DNA of 64,000 bases, from contig NZ_FTMO01000003.1 of the NCBI RefSeq assembly GCF_900156025.1, positions 62,001 to 126,000 of the forward strand. Direction: 5' to 3'. Made by a program: the position numbers and the translations under genes. Below, piece by piece: positions 46,465 to 56,232 of this stretch. Within the stretch, counting starts at the first letter, position 1; each line of letters begins with the position of its first letter. The notes under the pieces were generated by a model. The model worked only from the letters and a program-made list of their open reading frames with translations, was not told where the DNA came from and searched no databases. This stretch comes from Allobosea sp. TND4EK4. GTDB taxonomy: Bacteria > Pseudomonadota > Alphaproteobacteria > Rhizobiales > Beijerinckiaceae.

Positions 46465-48972
46465 TCACGACTCCACCTTGAAGCGCCTGAGCCTTAGCGC
46501 GTTGGCGAGCACGCTCACGCTCGACATCGCCATGGCGAGCCCTGCGAAAACCGGCGACAGCAGGATGCCGAAGGCGGGGTAGAGCAAGCCGGCCGCAACC
46601 GGGATCAGCACCGCATTGTAGCCGAAGGCCCAGCCGAGATTCTGGTGGATATTGGCGATCGTCGCCTTTGAGAGCGCGATCGCGCGCGGCACGCCCATGA
46701 CGTCGCCGGACATCAGCACGACGTCGGCGCTCTCGATCGCGATGTCGGTTCCGGTGCCGATGGCGATGCCGACATCGGCCTGGGCCAGCGCCGGGGCATC
46801 GTTGATGCCGTCCCCGACGAAGGCCACTTTGGCACCGCCCTTCTGGAGGTCCCTGACGACCTGGGCCTTGTCGGTCGGCAGCACCTCTGCGCGGACGTCG
46901 TCGATGCCGAGCCGGCGGGCGATGGCCGCGGCCGTGCGCCGGTCGTCGCCCGTCACCATCGCGACCTTCAGGCCGAGCCCGTGCAAGGCTGCGATGGCGG
47001 CCGGCGAGGTGTCCTTGATCGCATCGGCAACGGCGATGATCGCCGCGAACCGGCCATCGATCGCGGCATAGAGCGGGGTCTTTGCGGCTTCCGCCAGGGA
47101 CTGCGCCCGGCCCGAGAAAGAGGCGATCTCGACGCCGATCCGCTCCATCAGCCGCGGGCCGCCGATGGCGACGGACCTGCCTTCGATCATGGCGGTGACG
47201 CCGCGACCGGCATCGCTGGCGAAATCCGCCGGGTCGCTCAGGGCGAGGCGCTTCTCCCGGGCGGCGGCGACGATCGCGAGCGCCAGCGGATGCTCCGAGC
47301 GGCTCTCCGCGGAGGCGACGAGCCACAACACCTCATCCGCCTCGAAACCTTCCGCCGGCTCGAGATCGGTCAGCTCGGGCCGGCCCCTGGTGAGCGTGCC
47401 GGTCTTGTCGAGCGCGACGACCTGAACGTCCTTCAGCGCCTGCAAGGCATCGCCCTGCCGGAACAGGATGCCGAGCTCGGCACCCCGGCCGGTCCCGACC
47501 ATGATCGAGGTCGGCGTCGCCAGACCCATCGCGCAGGGACAGGCGATGATCAACACCGCGACGGCATTGACCAGCGCATAGGAGAGGGCAGGGCTCGGCC
47601 CCAGCAGAAGCCAGGCGAGGAATGTCAGGGCCGAGAGCGCCATGACGGCCGGCACGAACCAGAGCGTGATGCGGTCGACCGCGGCCTGGATCGGGAGCTT
47701 GGTCCCCTGTGCAGCCTGCACCGTGCGCACGATCTGCGCGAGCAGCGTGTCGGAACCGACCTTGCGCGCAGTGAAGCTGAGCGCGCCCGAGCCGTTGACC
47801 GTGCCGCCGGTCACCACACTCCCGGCTTCCTTGCGGACCGGGGCAGGCTCGCCGGTCAGCATCGATTCGTCCACGAAGGAGGTCCCGTCGATGACCTCGC
47901 CATCAACGGGCACCCGCTCGCCGGGCCGCAGGACCACCGTGTCGCCGGGCTTGACCGCCTCGACCGGGATGTCGGCCTCCGTGCCGTCCCGCAGGATGCG
48001 CGCCGTCTTCGGCTGGAGCGCGATCAGGCTGCGGATCGCTGCGCCGGTGCGGCCCTTGGCGCGTGCCTCGAACCAGCGGCCGAGCAGGATCAGCGTGACG
48101 ATGACGGCACCCGATTCGAAATAGGTCAGCGCCGTACCGTCCGGCAGCAGGCCGGGCCAGAAGGTCGCGATGCTGGAGGAGAGCCATGCGGCCCCTGCGC
48201 CGAGCATCACCAGCGTGTTCATGTCGGGAGCGCCGCGCAGCAGGGCGGGAAAACCCTTGCGCAGGAACACCAGTCCCGGCCCGAACAGCACGATGCTGGC
48301 GAGCACGAAGGAGAAGACGCGCAGATTGCGCTCGCCGAAGGTCTCGGCGAGCCCGTGATGAAGGGCAGGGACCATGTGGCCGCCCATCTCGATCACCAGC
48401 AGGGGAACCGTGAGGATCGCCGCAACAGCGACCGAGCGCAGAAGCCTGGCCTGCTCGTCCTGCTTCGCCATGGCCGCAGGGTCATGGCCATCCGCAGCGC
48501 GCCCGTCATCGGGTGCGACAGGTTTTGCCTCGTAGCCGGCCTTTGCCACCGCCGCGACGAGAGCGGGAACGAGGTCGCCACCGGCAAGCGCCGTCACGCT
48601 GGCCTGTTCGGTCGCGAGGTTGACGTTGGCGTCGATCACGCCCGGCACTGCGCGCAGGGCCTTTTCGACATGTCCGACGCAGGACGCGCAGGTCATGCCC
48701 GAGACCGAGAGCTCGACCCTCTGCTGCTCAGGCTCATAGCCTGCCTGCCGCACGGCCTCTCCGATCCGGGCCACGGTCTCGCCGCCCGCAGCGTCGCGCC
48801 CGGAGAAGCGGATCTGCGCGCGCTCGGTCGCGAGGTTGACCGAAACCGTATCGACGCCGGGCACGGCCGCGATGGCGCGCTCGACCCGGCCGACGCAGCC
48901 CGCGCAGGACATCCCGCCCACCGCCATGTCGAGCGTCGCGAGCCCGCTTCCGTTCTTGTCGATCACCGCCAT
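46465..48972 (-). CDS. copA: Cu(+)-exporting P1B-type ATPase
   Basis: Exports Cu(I) from the cytoplasm. 835 residues from the ATG at 48972, chosen because the TGGAG site lies 6-8 nt before it; a GTG at 48984 would overlap that site. Two N-terminal metal-binding domains are present, with GMSCAGC (Cys23/26) and GMTCASC (Cys95/98). Eight membrane helices are expected. The transport motif is CPCAMGL, with TGEPAPV, the phosphorylation site DKTGTLTRG and [10 protein letters not shown]. The promoter carries a CueR operator. Confidence 0.96.
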   Translation of the reverse strand: MAVIDKNGSGLATLDMAVGGMSCAGCVGRVERAIAAVPGVDTVSVNLATERAQIRFSGRDAAGGETVARIGEAVRQAGYEPEQQRVELSVSGMTCASCVGHVEKALRAVPGVIDANVNLATEQASVTALAGGDLVPALVAAVAKAGYEAKPVAPDDGRAADGHDPAAMAKQDEQARLLRSVAVAAILTVPLLVIEMGGHMVPALHHGLAETFGERNLRVFSFVLASIVLFGPGLVFLRKGFPALLRGAPDMNTLVMLGAGAAWLSSSIATFWPGLLPDGTALTYFESGAVIVTLILLGRWFEARAKGRTGAAIRSLIALQPKTARILRDGTEADIPVEAVKPGDTVVLRPGERVPVDGEVIDGTSFVDESMLTGEPAPVRKEAGSVVTGGTVNGSGALSFTARKVGSDTLLAQIVRTVQAAQGTKLPIQAAVDRITLWFVPAVMALSALTFLAWLLLGPSPALSYALVNAVAVLIIACPCAMGLATPTSIMVGTGRGAELGILFRQGDALQALKDVQVVALDKTGTLTRGRPELTDLEPAEGFEADEVLWLVASAESRSEHPLALAIVAAAREKRLALSDPADFASDAGRGVTAMIEGRSVAIGGPRLMERIGVEIASFSGRAQSLAEAAKTPLYAAIDGRFAAIIAVADAIKDTSPAAIAALHGLGLKVAMVTGDDRRTAAAIARRLGIDDVRAEVLPTDKAQVVRDLQKGGAKVAFVGDGINDAPALAQADVGIAIGTGTDIAIESADVVLMSGDVMGVPRAIALSKATIANIHQNLGWAFGYNAVLIPVAAGLLYPAFGILLSPVFAGLAMAMSSVSVLANALRLRRFKVES

Positions 48973-49000
48973 CGCCGTCTCCACTACCGTGATGACGGCT

Positions 49001-49031
49001 CATATGGGGATTCCCATCATGGGAAGGTCAA
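49001..49031 (-). promoter_or_regulatory. CueR-dependent promoter of copA
   Basis: On the minus strand -35 TTGACC and -10 CATATG are separated by 19 nt, the overlong spacer of MerR-activated promoters. The spacer contains the dyad TTCCC-ATGAT-GGGAA (49011-49025), similar to the E. coli CueR box. The -35 overlaps the modC stop codon. Confidence 0.8.
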
Positions 49032-50170
49032 GGGCATCGTGAGGCTGGTTGTGCGTTTCCGCCGGGAGGCCTGTCAGGCGTCTCGATCGAGACGCCCTTG
49101 ATGATGGCGTGGACCGGCGTGCCGAGGTCGAGGCCGAGGCTGGAGACCGACTTCGCCGTCAGCCGCACGGCCAGCATCTGGCGCCCGCACGCGACCCTAA
49201 GATGCACCGCGCTGCCCCCCGCGCCGGTGCGCTCGCCGATCTCGGCGACGGTGCCGGGCAGGGCGTTGAGCGCGCTCGTTCCCGTTGGCGTGGCGAGGCT
49301 GAGCATCACGTCGCTTGCCATGATCCGCACGCGCAGCCCTTGGCCGGCCACCAGGCTGCCGCGCCCGACCAGCAGCTCGCCCGCCGGCGTCGCCAGCCGG
49401 GCCAGGCCGAACGGCTCGTCGAAGCCGAGGACTTCGGCGGGCAGGAGCGTGCTCGCCTCCGGCGCGCCGGGCCGGCCAGCAAGATCGATCCGAGAGAGAA
49501 TGTCCGCCGTCGGGCCGCAGGCGACGATCCGGCCGGCCTCGACGAGCGCAACGGTGTTCGCGAGCCGGGCGACCTCCGCCATTGCATGTGAGACATAGAC
49601 GATGGGGATTCCGGCTTCGTCACGCAGCCTTTCGAGATAGGGCAGGATTTCGGCCTTGCGCGCCTCGTCGAGCGACGCCAGCGGCTCGTCCATCAGCAAG
49701 AGGCGCGGCTGGGCGAGCAGGGCCCGGCCGATGGCGACGCGCTGCTTCTCGCCGCCCGAGAGGGCGCCCGGCCGGCGCCTTAGCAGATGGCCGATGCCGA
49801 GCAGGTCCAGTACCTTGTCCAGTTCGGCCGGCCTGCGAACGGCCCGCGGCACGAACCAGTGGCCGAAGAGCAGGTTCTGCCGAACGGTCAGATGCGGAAA
49901 CAGCCGCGCTTCCTGGAAGATATAGCCGATCCGGCGCCGATGCGGCCGCACGAATCTGCCGGCTTCGACATCGACCAGGGTCTCCCCCTCTATCCGGACA
50001 TGGCCGGCATCCGGTCGGATCAGCCCGCCGATCACGTTGACGAGCGAGCTCTTGCCGGCTCCGGAGGGACCGAACAGCGCGGTCACGCGGCTCTGCGATT
50101 GCAGCGCGGCGTCGAGCGTGAAGCCGCCCAGCCTGTGGCTCACGGCAATATCCAGGATCGGCGCCGTCAT
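49028..50170 (-). CDS. modC: Molybdate ABC transporter ATP-binding protein
   Basis: A 380-residue ATPase. It shows Walker A GPSGAGKSS, signature LSGGEKQRVAIGRAL and Walker B LLMDEPLASLD. A C-terminal Mop/TOBE-like molybdate-binding domain (about 290-365: LNALPGTVAEIGERTG and AIIKGVSIE) is characteristic of ModC. Its ATG overlaps the modB stop (ATGA). The gene ends inside the copA promoter. Confidence 0.95.
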   Translation of the reverse strand: MTAPILDIAVSHRLGGFTLDAALQSQSRVTALFGPSGAGKSSLVNVIGGLIRPDAGHVRIEGETLVDVEAGRFVRPHRRRIGYIFQEARLFPHLTVRQNLLFGHWFVPRAVRRPAELDKVLDLLGIGHLLRRRPGALSGGEKQRVAIGRALLAQPRLLLMDEPLASLDEARKAEILPYLERLRDEAGIPIVYVSHAMAEVARLANTVALVEAGRIVACGPTADILSRIDLAGRPGAPEASTLLPAEVLGFDEPFGLARLATPAGELLVGRGSLVAGQGLRVRIMASDVMLSLATPTGTSALNALPGTVAEIGERTGAGGSAVHLRVACGRQMLAVRLTAKSVSSLGLDLGTPVHAIIKGVSIETPDRPPGGNAQPASRCP

Positions 50171-50865
50171 GTCGTGGCGATCCGGCGCCCGACGAGCCGC
50201 GCCAGCGCCTCCGACAGGATCAGGGCGGCGACCGAAATCGCGATCGAGATCAGCGTCAGCCGCATCGCGCCGCTCTCGCCGCCTGGCACCTGGGTCAAGG
50301 TGTAGATGGCCGAGGGCAGGGTCTGGGTTTCGCCCGGGATGTTGGAGACGAAGGTGATGGTCGCGCCGAACTCGCCCATCGCCTTGGCGAAGCAAAGGAC
50401 CATGCCGGCGACGATGCCGGGCAGGCACAAGGGCAGGGTCACCACGAGGAAGACCCAGGCGGTGTTGGCACCGAGCGTCCCGGCGGCAGCCTCCAGCCTG
50501 CGATCGACCGCCTCGATCGAAAGCCGCATCGCCCGGACCATCAACGGAAAGCCCATCACGGCGCAGGCCAGGGCCGCGCCCGTCCAGCGGAAGGAGAGGG
50601 TGATGCCGAACCCGTCATGGAGAAGCTGGCCGATCGGCCCGCGCCGCCCGAAGCCGATCAGCAGAAGATAGCCGGTGACGACAGGCGGCAGGATCAGGGG
50701 CAGGTGGACCAGCGCATCGAGCAGCGTCTTGCCCCAGAAGCGCCCGCGCGCCAGCAGCAAGGCGACGGCGAGCCCGATGGGCAGGCTCGCGAGCGTCGCC
50801 ATGGTCGCGACGAGCAGGCTCAGCCGCACCGCCGACCATTCCTCGGGCGTCAGCCAGTCAGTCAA
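50167..50865 (-). CDS. modB: Molybdate ABC transporter permease
   Basis: A 232-residue inner-membrane permease with about five or six helices. The conserved binding-protein-dependent transport motif covers EAAAGTLGANTAWVFLVVTLPLCLPGIVAG, which contacts ModC. It starts with MTDWLTPEEWSAVRLSL typical of ModB and lies 10 bp after modA. Confidence 0.95.
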   Translation of the reverse strand: MTDWLTPEEWSAVRLSLLVATMATLASLPIGLAVALLLARGRFWGKTLLDALVHLPLILPPVVTGYLLLIGFGRRGPIGQLLHDGFGITLSFRWTGAALACAVMGFPLMVRAMRLSIEAVDRRLEAAAGTLGANTAWVFLVVTLPLCLPGIVAGMVLCFAKAMGEFGATITFVSNIPGETQTLPSAIYTLTQVPGGESGAMRLTLISIAISVAALILSEALARLVGRRIATT

Positions 50866-50875
50866 GCCCGTCGGC

Positions 50876-51676
50876 TCACGATGACGAGGCTGGCTTGTTC
50901 AGCACGGTGAAGCCCTGCTTCTCGAAGACGGATCTCGCGCCCGATCCCCGAAGATAGCCGAGGAAAGCCTGCGCGTCCGGATGGGCCGACTCCTTCGTGA
51001 GAGCGACCGGATACACCACCGGCGGATGGGACCCCTCCGGGAAGGTGCCGACGATCCTGACCTGCGGGTCCGCTGCGGCGTCGGTGGCGTAGACGATGCC
51101 GAGCGGGGCCTCGCCGCGCGAGACCAGCAGCAGCGCCGCCCGGACATTGTCAGCCTGCGCGATCCTGCCCTTGACCTTGTCCCAGGCCCCGAGCTTTTCC
51201 AGCGCGGCCTTGCCGTATTTGCCGGCCGGGACCGATTGGACATTGCCCATCGCCAGGCGGCCCGCGCCGAGCGCGGCCGCCAGATCGACGCCCGGCTTGA
51301 GCTCGATGGTCTTGGGCGGATCCTTCGGCGCGATCAGGACGATGCGGTTGGCGAGCAGGCTGACGCGCGTCGCGGGCCGGATCAGGTCCTTGCTGGCCGC
51401 ATAGTCCATCCAGTCGAGATCGGCGGAGATGAACAGATCCGCCGGAGCCCCGCTTTCGATCTGCCTGGCGAGGGCGTTGCTGGCCGCGTAGGAGATTTTC
51501 GGTGCAGGCTTGCCGGTGTCCCTGGCCCAGGCCGCCGCGATCTCGTCGAGCGCGGTCTTCATGCTCGCGGCCGCGAAAATGACCATATCCTTGCCGGCGG
51601 CCTGAGCGGATCCGGCCGCCCGGCCGAAGCTCAGAGCTCCGGCGACACCCCCCGCAAGCAGCATACGACGATCCAT
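50876..51676 (-). CDS. modA: Molybdate-binding periplasmic protein
   Basis: A 266-residue exported binding protein. The signal peptide starts MDRRMLLAGGVAGALSFG, with cleavage near SAQAA. The mature part begins KDMVIFAAASMKTALDEIA, which includes the oxyanion-binding Ser, and continues with ISYAASNALARQIESGAPADLFISADLDWMD, typical of ModA. First gene of modABC, with a Mo-box-like palindrome directly before its ribosome binding site. Confidence 0.95.
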   Translation of the reverse strand: MDRRMLLAGGVAGALSFGRAAGSAQAAGKDMVIFAAASMKTALDEIAAAWARDTGKPAPKISYAASNALARQIESGAPADLFISADLDWMDYAASKDLIRPATRVSLLANRIVLIAPKDPPKTIELKPGVDLAAALGAGRLAMGNVQSVPAGKYGKAALEKLGAWDKVKGRIAQADNVRAALLLVSRGEAPLGIVYATDAAADPQVRIVGTFPEGSHPPVVYPVALTKESAHPDAQAFLGYLRGSGARSVFEKQGFTVLNKPASSS

Positions 51677-51688
51677 GCCAGCCTCCGG

Positions 51689-51720
51689 CGCTCGTTGTAT
51701 CCGATTGGATACAACGAGCG
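51689..51720. promoter_or_regulatory. Mo-box-like operator of modABC
   Basis: Perfect inverted repeat with 14-nt arms (CGCTCGTTGTATCC / GGATACAACGAGCG) and a 4-nt centre. The CGTTGTAT-N8-ATACAACG core matches the ModE operator layout (CGTTATAT..ATATAACG). It ends 13 bp before the modA ATG, so bound ModE would block transcription or initiation. Confidence 0.7.
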
Positions 51721-51840
51721 TGGCAGCGCGGAGGCGAGGGAGTCAATATCGATGCGTTGCCCTCGCCCTCGCGCCCGCCGATCGCATTTCCCAGGCAGAC
51801 CCTTGCCAATCCCGTTCAGGCTGGGCATTGAACGCGAGCC

Positions 51841-51930
51841 GGAAGGGTGGCCGAGTGGTTTAAGGCAGCGGTCTTGAAAACCGCCGTGGGTGCAAGCCCA
51901 CCGTGGGTTCGAATCCCACCCCTTCCGCCA
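51841..51930 (+). tRNA. tRNA-Ser (anticodon UGA)
   Basis: A 90-nt class II tRNA with encoded CCA. The acceptor GGAAGGG/CCCTTCC, anticodon stem GCGGT/ACCGC with loop CTTGAAA (anticodon TGA), a long variable arm (GTGGGTGCAAGCCCAC) and T arm GTGGG-TTCGAAT-CCCAC are all present. Confidence 0.97.
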
Positions 51931-52091
51931 CTAACGCCTCTAAAACCCCTACAGACATTCGTTGATCGGCCTGCCGATCATTCTGGCGCCTCGACTCTCA
52001 CCCCAGAGCTGAGCCCTATAGGGGGCTTAGCGTTGCGGCGCAGCATCGGTTCCTCGATCCAGGTCCGCATCGCGGAAGCAGACATTACGGT

Positions 52092-52655
52092 CGTGTCCCG
52101 TAACGCGGTGTAGCTGAGGGTGGGCATCGCGATTGCCGGTTGGGTTCGGGTTGCGAACGCCACCCCCTGAACCGAGCCAACCCCGATGACCGACGAGCTG
52201 ATGAACTGCGCGGTCTGCTGGAGAAGAGCCCCGATGCCGATCTTCTGCGCGAGATGATCGGCTTTGCCGCGCAGCGCCTGATGAAGCTGGAGATCGGCGG
52301 CCTGACCGGCACCGGTTTTGGCGAGTGGAGCACGGAGCGCCTGGCGCAGCGCAACGGTTGTCGCAAGCGCGACAGGGAGGCGCGCGCGGGCACCGTCGAA
52401 CTGCGCATCCCCAAGCCGAGGAAGGGCAGCTGCTTTCCGGGCTTCCTCGCGCCCCGCCGCATGGCCGAGAAGGTGCTGGCGGCGGTGATTCAGGAAGCCT
52501 ACATCCAAGGCGCCTTAACCCGCTCGGTCGACGATCTGGTCAAGGCGATGGGGATGAGCGGCATCTCGAAGAGCCAGGTCAGCCGGCTCTGCGAGGAGAT
52601 CGACGAGCGGGTCCGGGCCTTCCTCGACCTGCGGAGAGAGACCTACATTGCGTGA
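52092..52655 (+). pseudogene. IS256-family transposase remnant
   Basis: Residues of the N-terminal third of a Mutator/IS256 transposase: LLEKSPDADLLREMIGFAAQRLM, then QRNGCRKRDREARAGTVELRIPK and TRSVDDLVKAMGMSGISKSQVSRLC. The natural ATG at 52186 (MTDELMN) is separated from the rest by a one-base deletion near 52204. The DDE catalytic core is missing, and homology stops after AFLD (about 52630). The upstream non-coding stretch from about 52092 (GTGTCCCGTAACG) looks like the element's left end. It lies 160 bp past tRNA-Ser. Confidence 0.8.
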
Positions 52656-52790
52656 GAGGGTGCATAGTGGGCGGACAAGTAAGAACCATACCTCGTGTCG
52701 AGTCGGGGAATACGTCGCTCCGCGCTCACATGGGGTATGAAACGGGCGCCCGCCGGGCTGGACGACGCTTCCTGTAATGCCGAGGATTTG

Positions 52791-54194
52791 ATGGACCAGA
52801 CCGTCATCAAGAACCGGACCTTCGACGAGTTGGCGATCGGCGAGAGCGCTTCGCTCGTGCGCATCGTCGGGCGCGACGACATCAACCTGTTTGCGGCAGT
52901 CTCCGGCGACGAGAACCCGGCCCATCTCGACGCCGTCTTCGCCGCGACGGATCTCTTCGGCCATATCGTCGCCCATGGCATGTGGACCGCGGCGCTCGTC
53001 TCGGCTGTGCTGGGCACCCGGCTGCCCGGGCCTGGCACGATCTATCTCGGCCAGGATCTGCGCTTCCGCAAGCCGGTCGCGCCCGGCGACACCATCACAG
53101 CCACCGTGAGCGTGCAGGAGAAGCGGCCGGAGAAGCGCATCGTCCTGCTCGACACACGCTGCACCAACCAGCGCGGCGAGGAGGTCCTGACCGGCACGGC
53201 GACGGTGATCGCGCCCGCTCACGCGATCGAATGGCCCCGCATGAAGCTGCCCGAAGTCTCGCTGCGGCGGCACGACCGTTATGAGAGCTTCGTCCAGGAT
53301 GCGCGCGCCCTGCCGATGATCCAGGCCGCCATCGTCCATCCCTGTTCGCCGGAATCGATCCTGGCGGCCGTCGAAATCCGAGACGAGGGCTTGCTGGAGC
53401 CCTTGCTGATCGGGCCCGAGGCGAGGATTCGTGCCGCCGCCGAGGCAGCGCAGGTCTCGCTGGACGGCATCACCATCGAGTCGGTCGAGCACAGCCATGC
53501 AGCCGCGGCGCGGGCCGTCGAGCTTGCGGCGTCCGGCAGGGTCACGGTTCTGATGAAGGGCAGCCTGCACAGCGATGAACTGCTTGCCGCCGTGGTTGCA
53601 TCGGGCTCGGGCCTGCGCACCGAACGGCGCATCAGCCATGTCTACGCTATGAGCGTGCCTGCCTATCCCAAGCCGCTGATCGTGACCGACGCGGCGATCA
53701 ACATTCAGCCGACGCTGGAGCAGAAGCGCGACATCTGCCAGAACGCGATCGACCTCCTGCACCTGCTTGGCATGGCGCAGCCGCTGGTCGCCGTGCTTGC
53801 CGCGGTGGAGACGGTCAACCCGCAGATGCCCTCCACGCTCGACGCCGCCGCGCTGACCGTGATGGCGGCGCGCGGCCAGATCACAGGCGCGCGCGTCGAT
53901 GGCCCGCTCGCCTTCGACAACGCGATCAGCCCCGACGCCGCAAGGACCAAGGGCATCGTGTCGCCTGTCGCCGGACAGGCCGACATCCTGCTCGTGCCGG
54001 ATCTCGAAGCGGGCAATATGCTGGCCAAGCAGCTGATTTATTTCGCCGGGGCGGATGCGGCAGGCCTGGTGCTCGGCGCGCGGGTGCCGATCATCCTGAC
54101 CAGCCGCTCGGACTCGCTGAAGACCCGCATTGCCTCGGCGGCGCTGGCCAAGCTCGTCGCCGCAAGGCGCGGACCGAGAAAGGCTTCCACATGA
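52791..54194 (+). CDS. MaoC-like hydratase / phosphate acetyltransferase fusion
   Basis: A 467-residue two-domain protein starting at the ATG at 52791 (GAGG upstream). The N-terminal hot-dog MaoC domain (about 1-145) keeps the hydratase dyad Asp40/His45 in SGDENPAHLD. The C-terminal PTA/PTB domain (about 155-460) has VLMKGSLHSDELLAAV and LLVPDLEAGNMLAKQLIYFAGADAAGLVLGA, and would interconvert acetyl phosphate and acetyl-CoA. First gene of an overlapping operon with ackA and fabI. Confidence 0.9.
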   Translation: MDQTVIKNRTFDELAIGESASLVRIVGRDDINLFAAVSGDENPAHLDAVFAATDLFGHIVAHGMWTAALVSAVLGTRLPGPGTIYLGQDLRFRKPVAPGDTITATVSVQEKRPEKRIVLLDTRCTNQRGEEVLTGTATVIAPAHAIEWPRMKLPEVSLRRHDRYESFVQDARALPMIQAAIVHPCSPESILAAVEIRDEGLLEPLLIGPEARIRAAAEAAQVSLDGITIESVEHSHAAAARAVELAASGRVTVLMKGSLHSDELLAAVVASGSGLRTERRISHVYAMSVPAYPKPLIVTDAAINIQPTLEQKRDICQNAIDLLHLLGMAQPLVAVLAAVETVNPQMPSTLDAAALTVMAARGQITGARVDGPLAFDNAISPDAARTKGIVSPVAGQADILLVPDLEAGNMLAKQLIYFAGADAAGLVLGARVPIILTSRSDSLKTRIASAALAKLVAARRGPRKAST

Positions 54195-55384
54195 CCGGCA
54201 AGCTGCTGATCACCTTCAACGCCGGCTCCTCCACGGTGAAGATCGGTCTCTTCGCGCTGAGTCCCAAGGGCGCGCAGCGAGTCGGCAAGGGCATGATCGA
54301 TTTTCGCCGCGCGCCGCTGCGCTTCACGCTCAGCGAGGGGCCCGACACCTTCGACATCGCGCTGGAGGCGGAAGCCGGCAACGAACTCCACGAGGTGGTG
54401 AGCGAGGCTTTCTCCCGCCTCTCCTGGCACTTCGATATTGGCAGCGTCGCCGCCATCGGCCACCGCGTCGTGCATGGTGGCGACGGCTTCGCCGGGCCTG
54501 TCCGGCTGGACGACGATGCGATCGCCGCCATTGATGCCCTGACCCCGCTGGCGCCGCTGCACCAGCCGCAGGGCCTGCGCCTGATCCGGGCGCTTCGGCA
54601 TCTGCGTCCGCAACTGCCGCAGACAGTCTCCTTCGACACGGCCTTCCATCGCGGCCATGCCGATGTCGTGCGCCGCTTCGCGATCCCGCGCGCGCTGCAC
54701 GACGAGGGCATCAAGCGCTACGGCTTTCACGGCCTGTCCTACAAATTCATCGCGGCCGAACTCGCGCGGCGCGAGCCGACGCTTGCAGGGTCAAAAGTCG
54801 TCGTGGCCCATCTCGGCAGCGGCGCCAGCCTGTGCGGGCTCGACGGCGGCATCAGCCGCGACACCAGCATGGGGTTTTCCGCCCTCGATGGCGTGCCGAT
54901 GGCGACACGCTGCGGCGCGATCGATCCCGGCGTGCTGCTGCATCTGATCGGGACGCAAGGACGCCGCGTCAAGGATGTCGAGGATATGCTCTACCGCCAG
55001 TCGGGCCTGCTCGGCGTCTCCGGCATCAGCGCCGACAGCCGCGAATTGCTGGAGAGCGAGCGCCCGGAGGCAAGTCAGGCTCTCGACCTCTTCACCTTCC
55101 GCATCGCCGGCGAGATCGCCAGGCTGGCGACGACCTTGGGTGGACTCGATGCGATTGTCTTCACCGCCGGCGTCGGCGAGAACCAGCCGCGGATTCGGGC
55201 CGATGTGAGCGCGCGCCTGGCCTGGCTCGGCCTGACGCTGGACGAGACCGCCAATGCGGCCAATGCCGGCACAATCAGCGGCGCATCCAGCCGGATCCGC
55301 GCTTTGACCATCCCGACCGACGAAGAGCAGGTGATCGCGGACGAAGCCCTGTCTGTTCTCGGCCGCGAAGGATCAAGCTCATGA
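54191..55384 (+). CDS. ackA: Acetate kinase
   Basis: Converts acetyl phosphate and ADP to acetate and ATP. The 397-residue ASKHA-fold kinase has the N-terminal LLITFNAGSSTVKIGLF, GHRVVHGGDGF, SFDTAFHRGHADVVRRFAIP, RYGFHGLSYKFIA, VAHLGSGASLCGLDGG and FTAGVGENQPRIRADV. Start and stop overlap neighbours by 4 nt on both sides (ATGA), so translation is coupled with the Pta fusion and fabI. Confidence 0.96.
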   Translation: MTGKLLITFNAGSSTVKIGLFALSPKGAQRVGKGMIDFRRAPLRFTLSEGPDTFDIALEAEAGNELHEVVSEAFSRLSWHFDIGSVAAIGHRVVHGGDGFAGPVRLDDDAIAAIDALTPLAPLHQPQGLRLIRALRHLRPQLPQTVSFDTAFHRGHADVVRRFAIPRALHDEGIKRYGFHGLSYKFIAAELARREPTLAGSKVVVAHLGSGASLCGLDGGISRDTSMGFSALDGVPMATRCGAIDPGVLLHLIGTQGRRVKDVEDMLYRQSGLLGVSGISADSRELLESERPEASQALDLFTFRIAGEIARLATTLGGLDAIVFTAGVGENQPRIRADVSARLAWLGLTLDETANAANAGTISGASSRIRALTIPTDEEQVIADEALSVLGREGSSS

Positions 55385-56154
55385 GCCCCATCGTCGATCT
55401 TTCCGGCAAGCGCGGCCTCGTCGTCGGCATCGCCAACGAGCACAGCATCGCGGCCGGCTGCGCCACGGCCTTCCGGCAGGCAGGGGCCGAACTCGCCATC
55501 ACCTATCTCAACGAGAAGGCTCTTCCCTTCGTGCAACCCGTGGCCGAGGCCCTGGAGGCTGCGATCGTCGTACCCTGCGACGTGCGCATTCAAGGCCAAG
55601 TCGAGGCGGTGTTCGCGCGCCTGCAACAGGATTGGGGCCGGCTCGACTTCCTGCTGCACTCGATCGCCTTCGCCCCGCGCGAGGATCTGCAGACCAGCCT
55701 CGTCAACTGTTCGGCGGAGGGTTTTGCCCTGGCGATGGACGTCTCCTGCCATTCCTTCATCCGCATGGCGAAGCTCGCCGCGCCGCTGATGGGCGAGGGC
55801 GGCGCTCTGCTGACGGTCAGCTTCTACGGCGCCGACCGCGTCGTCGAGAACTACAACCTGATGGGGCCGGTGAAGGCCGCGCTGGAATCGAGCGTGCGCT
55901 ATCTCGCTGCCGATCTGGCCGGCCAGAGGATCCGCGCCAACACGATCTCGGCCGGCGCCATCAAGACCCGCGCCGCCTCGGGCATCGGCCGCTTCGACGA
56001 ACTGCTCGACAAGGTGCGTGAGCGCACGCCGGCCCGGCGCCTGGTCGGCATCGAGGATGTCGGCCGCGTTGCGGCCTTCCTCGCCAGCGAAGCGGGCAGC
56101 TCGCTCACCGGCTCGGTCGTCTATGCCGATGGCGGGTTCCATACGATCGCCTGA
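55381..56154 (+). CDS. fabI: Enoyl-ACP reductase, FabI type (phosphoketolase-cluster paralogue)
   Basis: A 257-residue SDR-type enoyl-ACP reductase from the ATG overlapping the ackA stop. The NAD site is GIANEHSIAAG, and the catalytic Tyr158-x6-Lys165 is in NYNLMGPVKAAL. The usual second Tyr (E. coli Tyr146) is Phe148 here. FabI paralogues in pta-ackA-fabI operons are known from Sinorhizobium; the physiological link to acetyl phosphate is not settled. It is probably a second, non-housekeeping FabI. Confidence 0.9.
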   Translation: MSPIVDLSGKRGLVVGIANEHSIAAGCATAFRQAGAELAITYLNEKALPFVQPVAEALEAAIVVPCDVRIQGQVEAVFARLQQDWGRLDFLLHSIAFAPREDLQTSLVNCSAEGFALAMDVSCHSFIRMAKLAAPLMGEGGALLTVSFYGADRVVENYNLMGPVKAALESSVRYLAADLAGQRIRANTISAGAIKTRAASGIGRFDELLDKVRERTPARRLVGIEDVGRVAAFLASEAGSSLTGSVVYADGGFHTIA

Positions 56155-56232
56155 TGGAACCATCCGGCGCGACGCCGCTTCCGCCTTGACCGACCCCGGT
56201 TTGTTTGATCGACCAACACGCGGAGCAGCCTG

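Noticed and set aside
52656..52790. Pho box before the MaoC/Pta-ackA-fabI operon
   Set aside because: The related Sinorhizobium operon is phosphate-regulated, but I find no CTGTCAT-type repeats in this gap.
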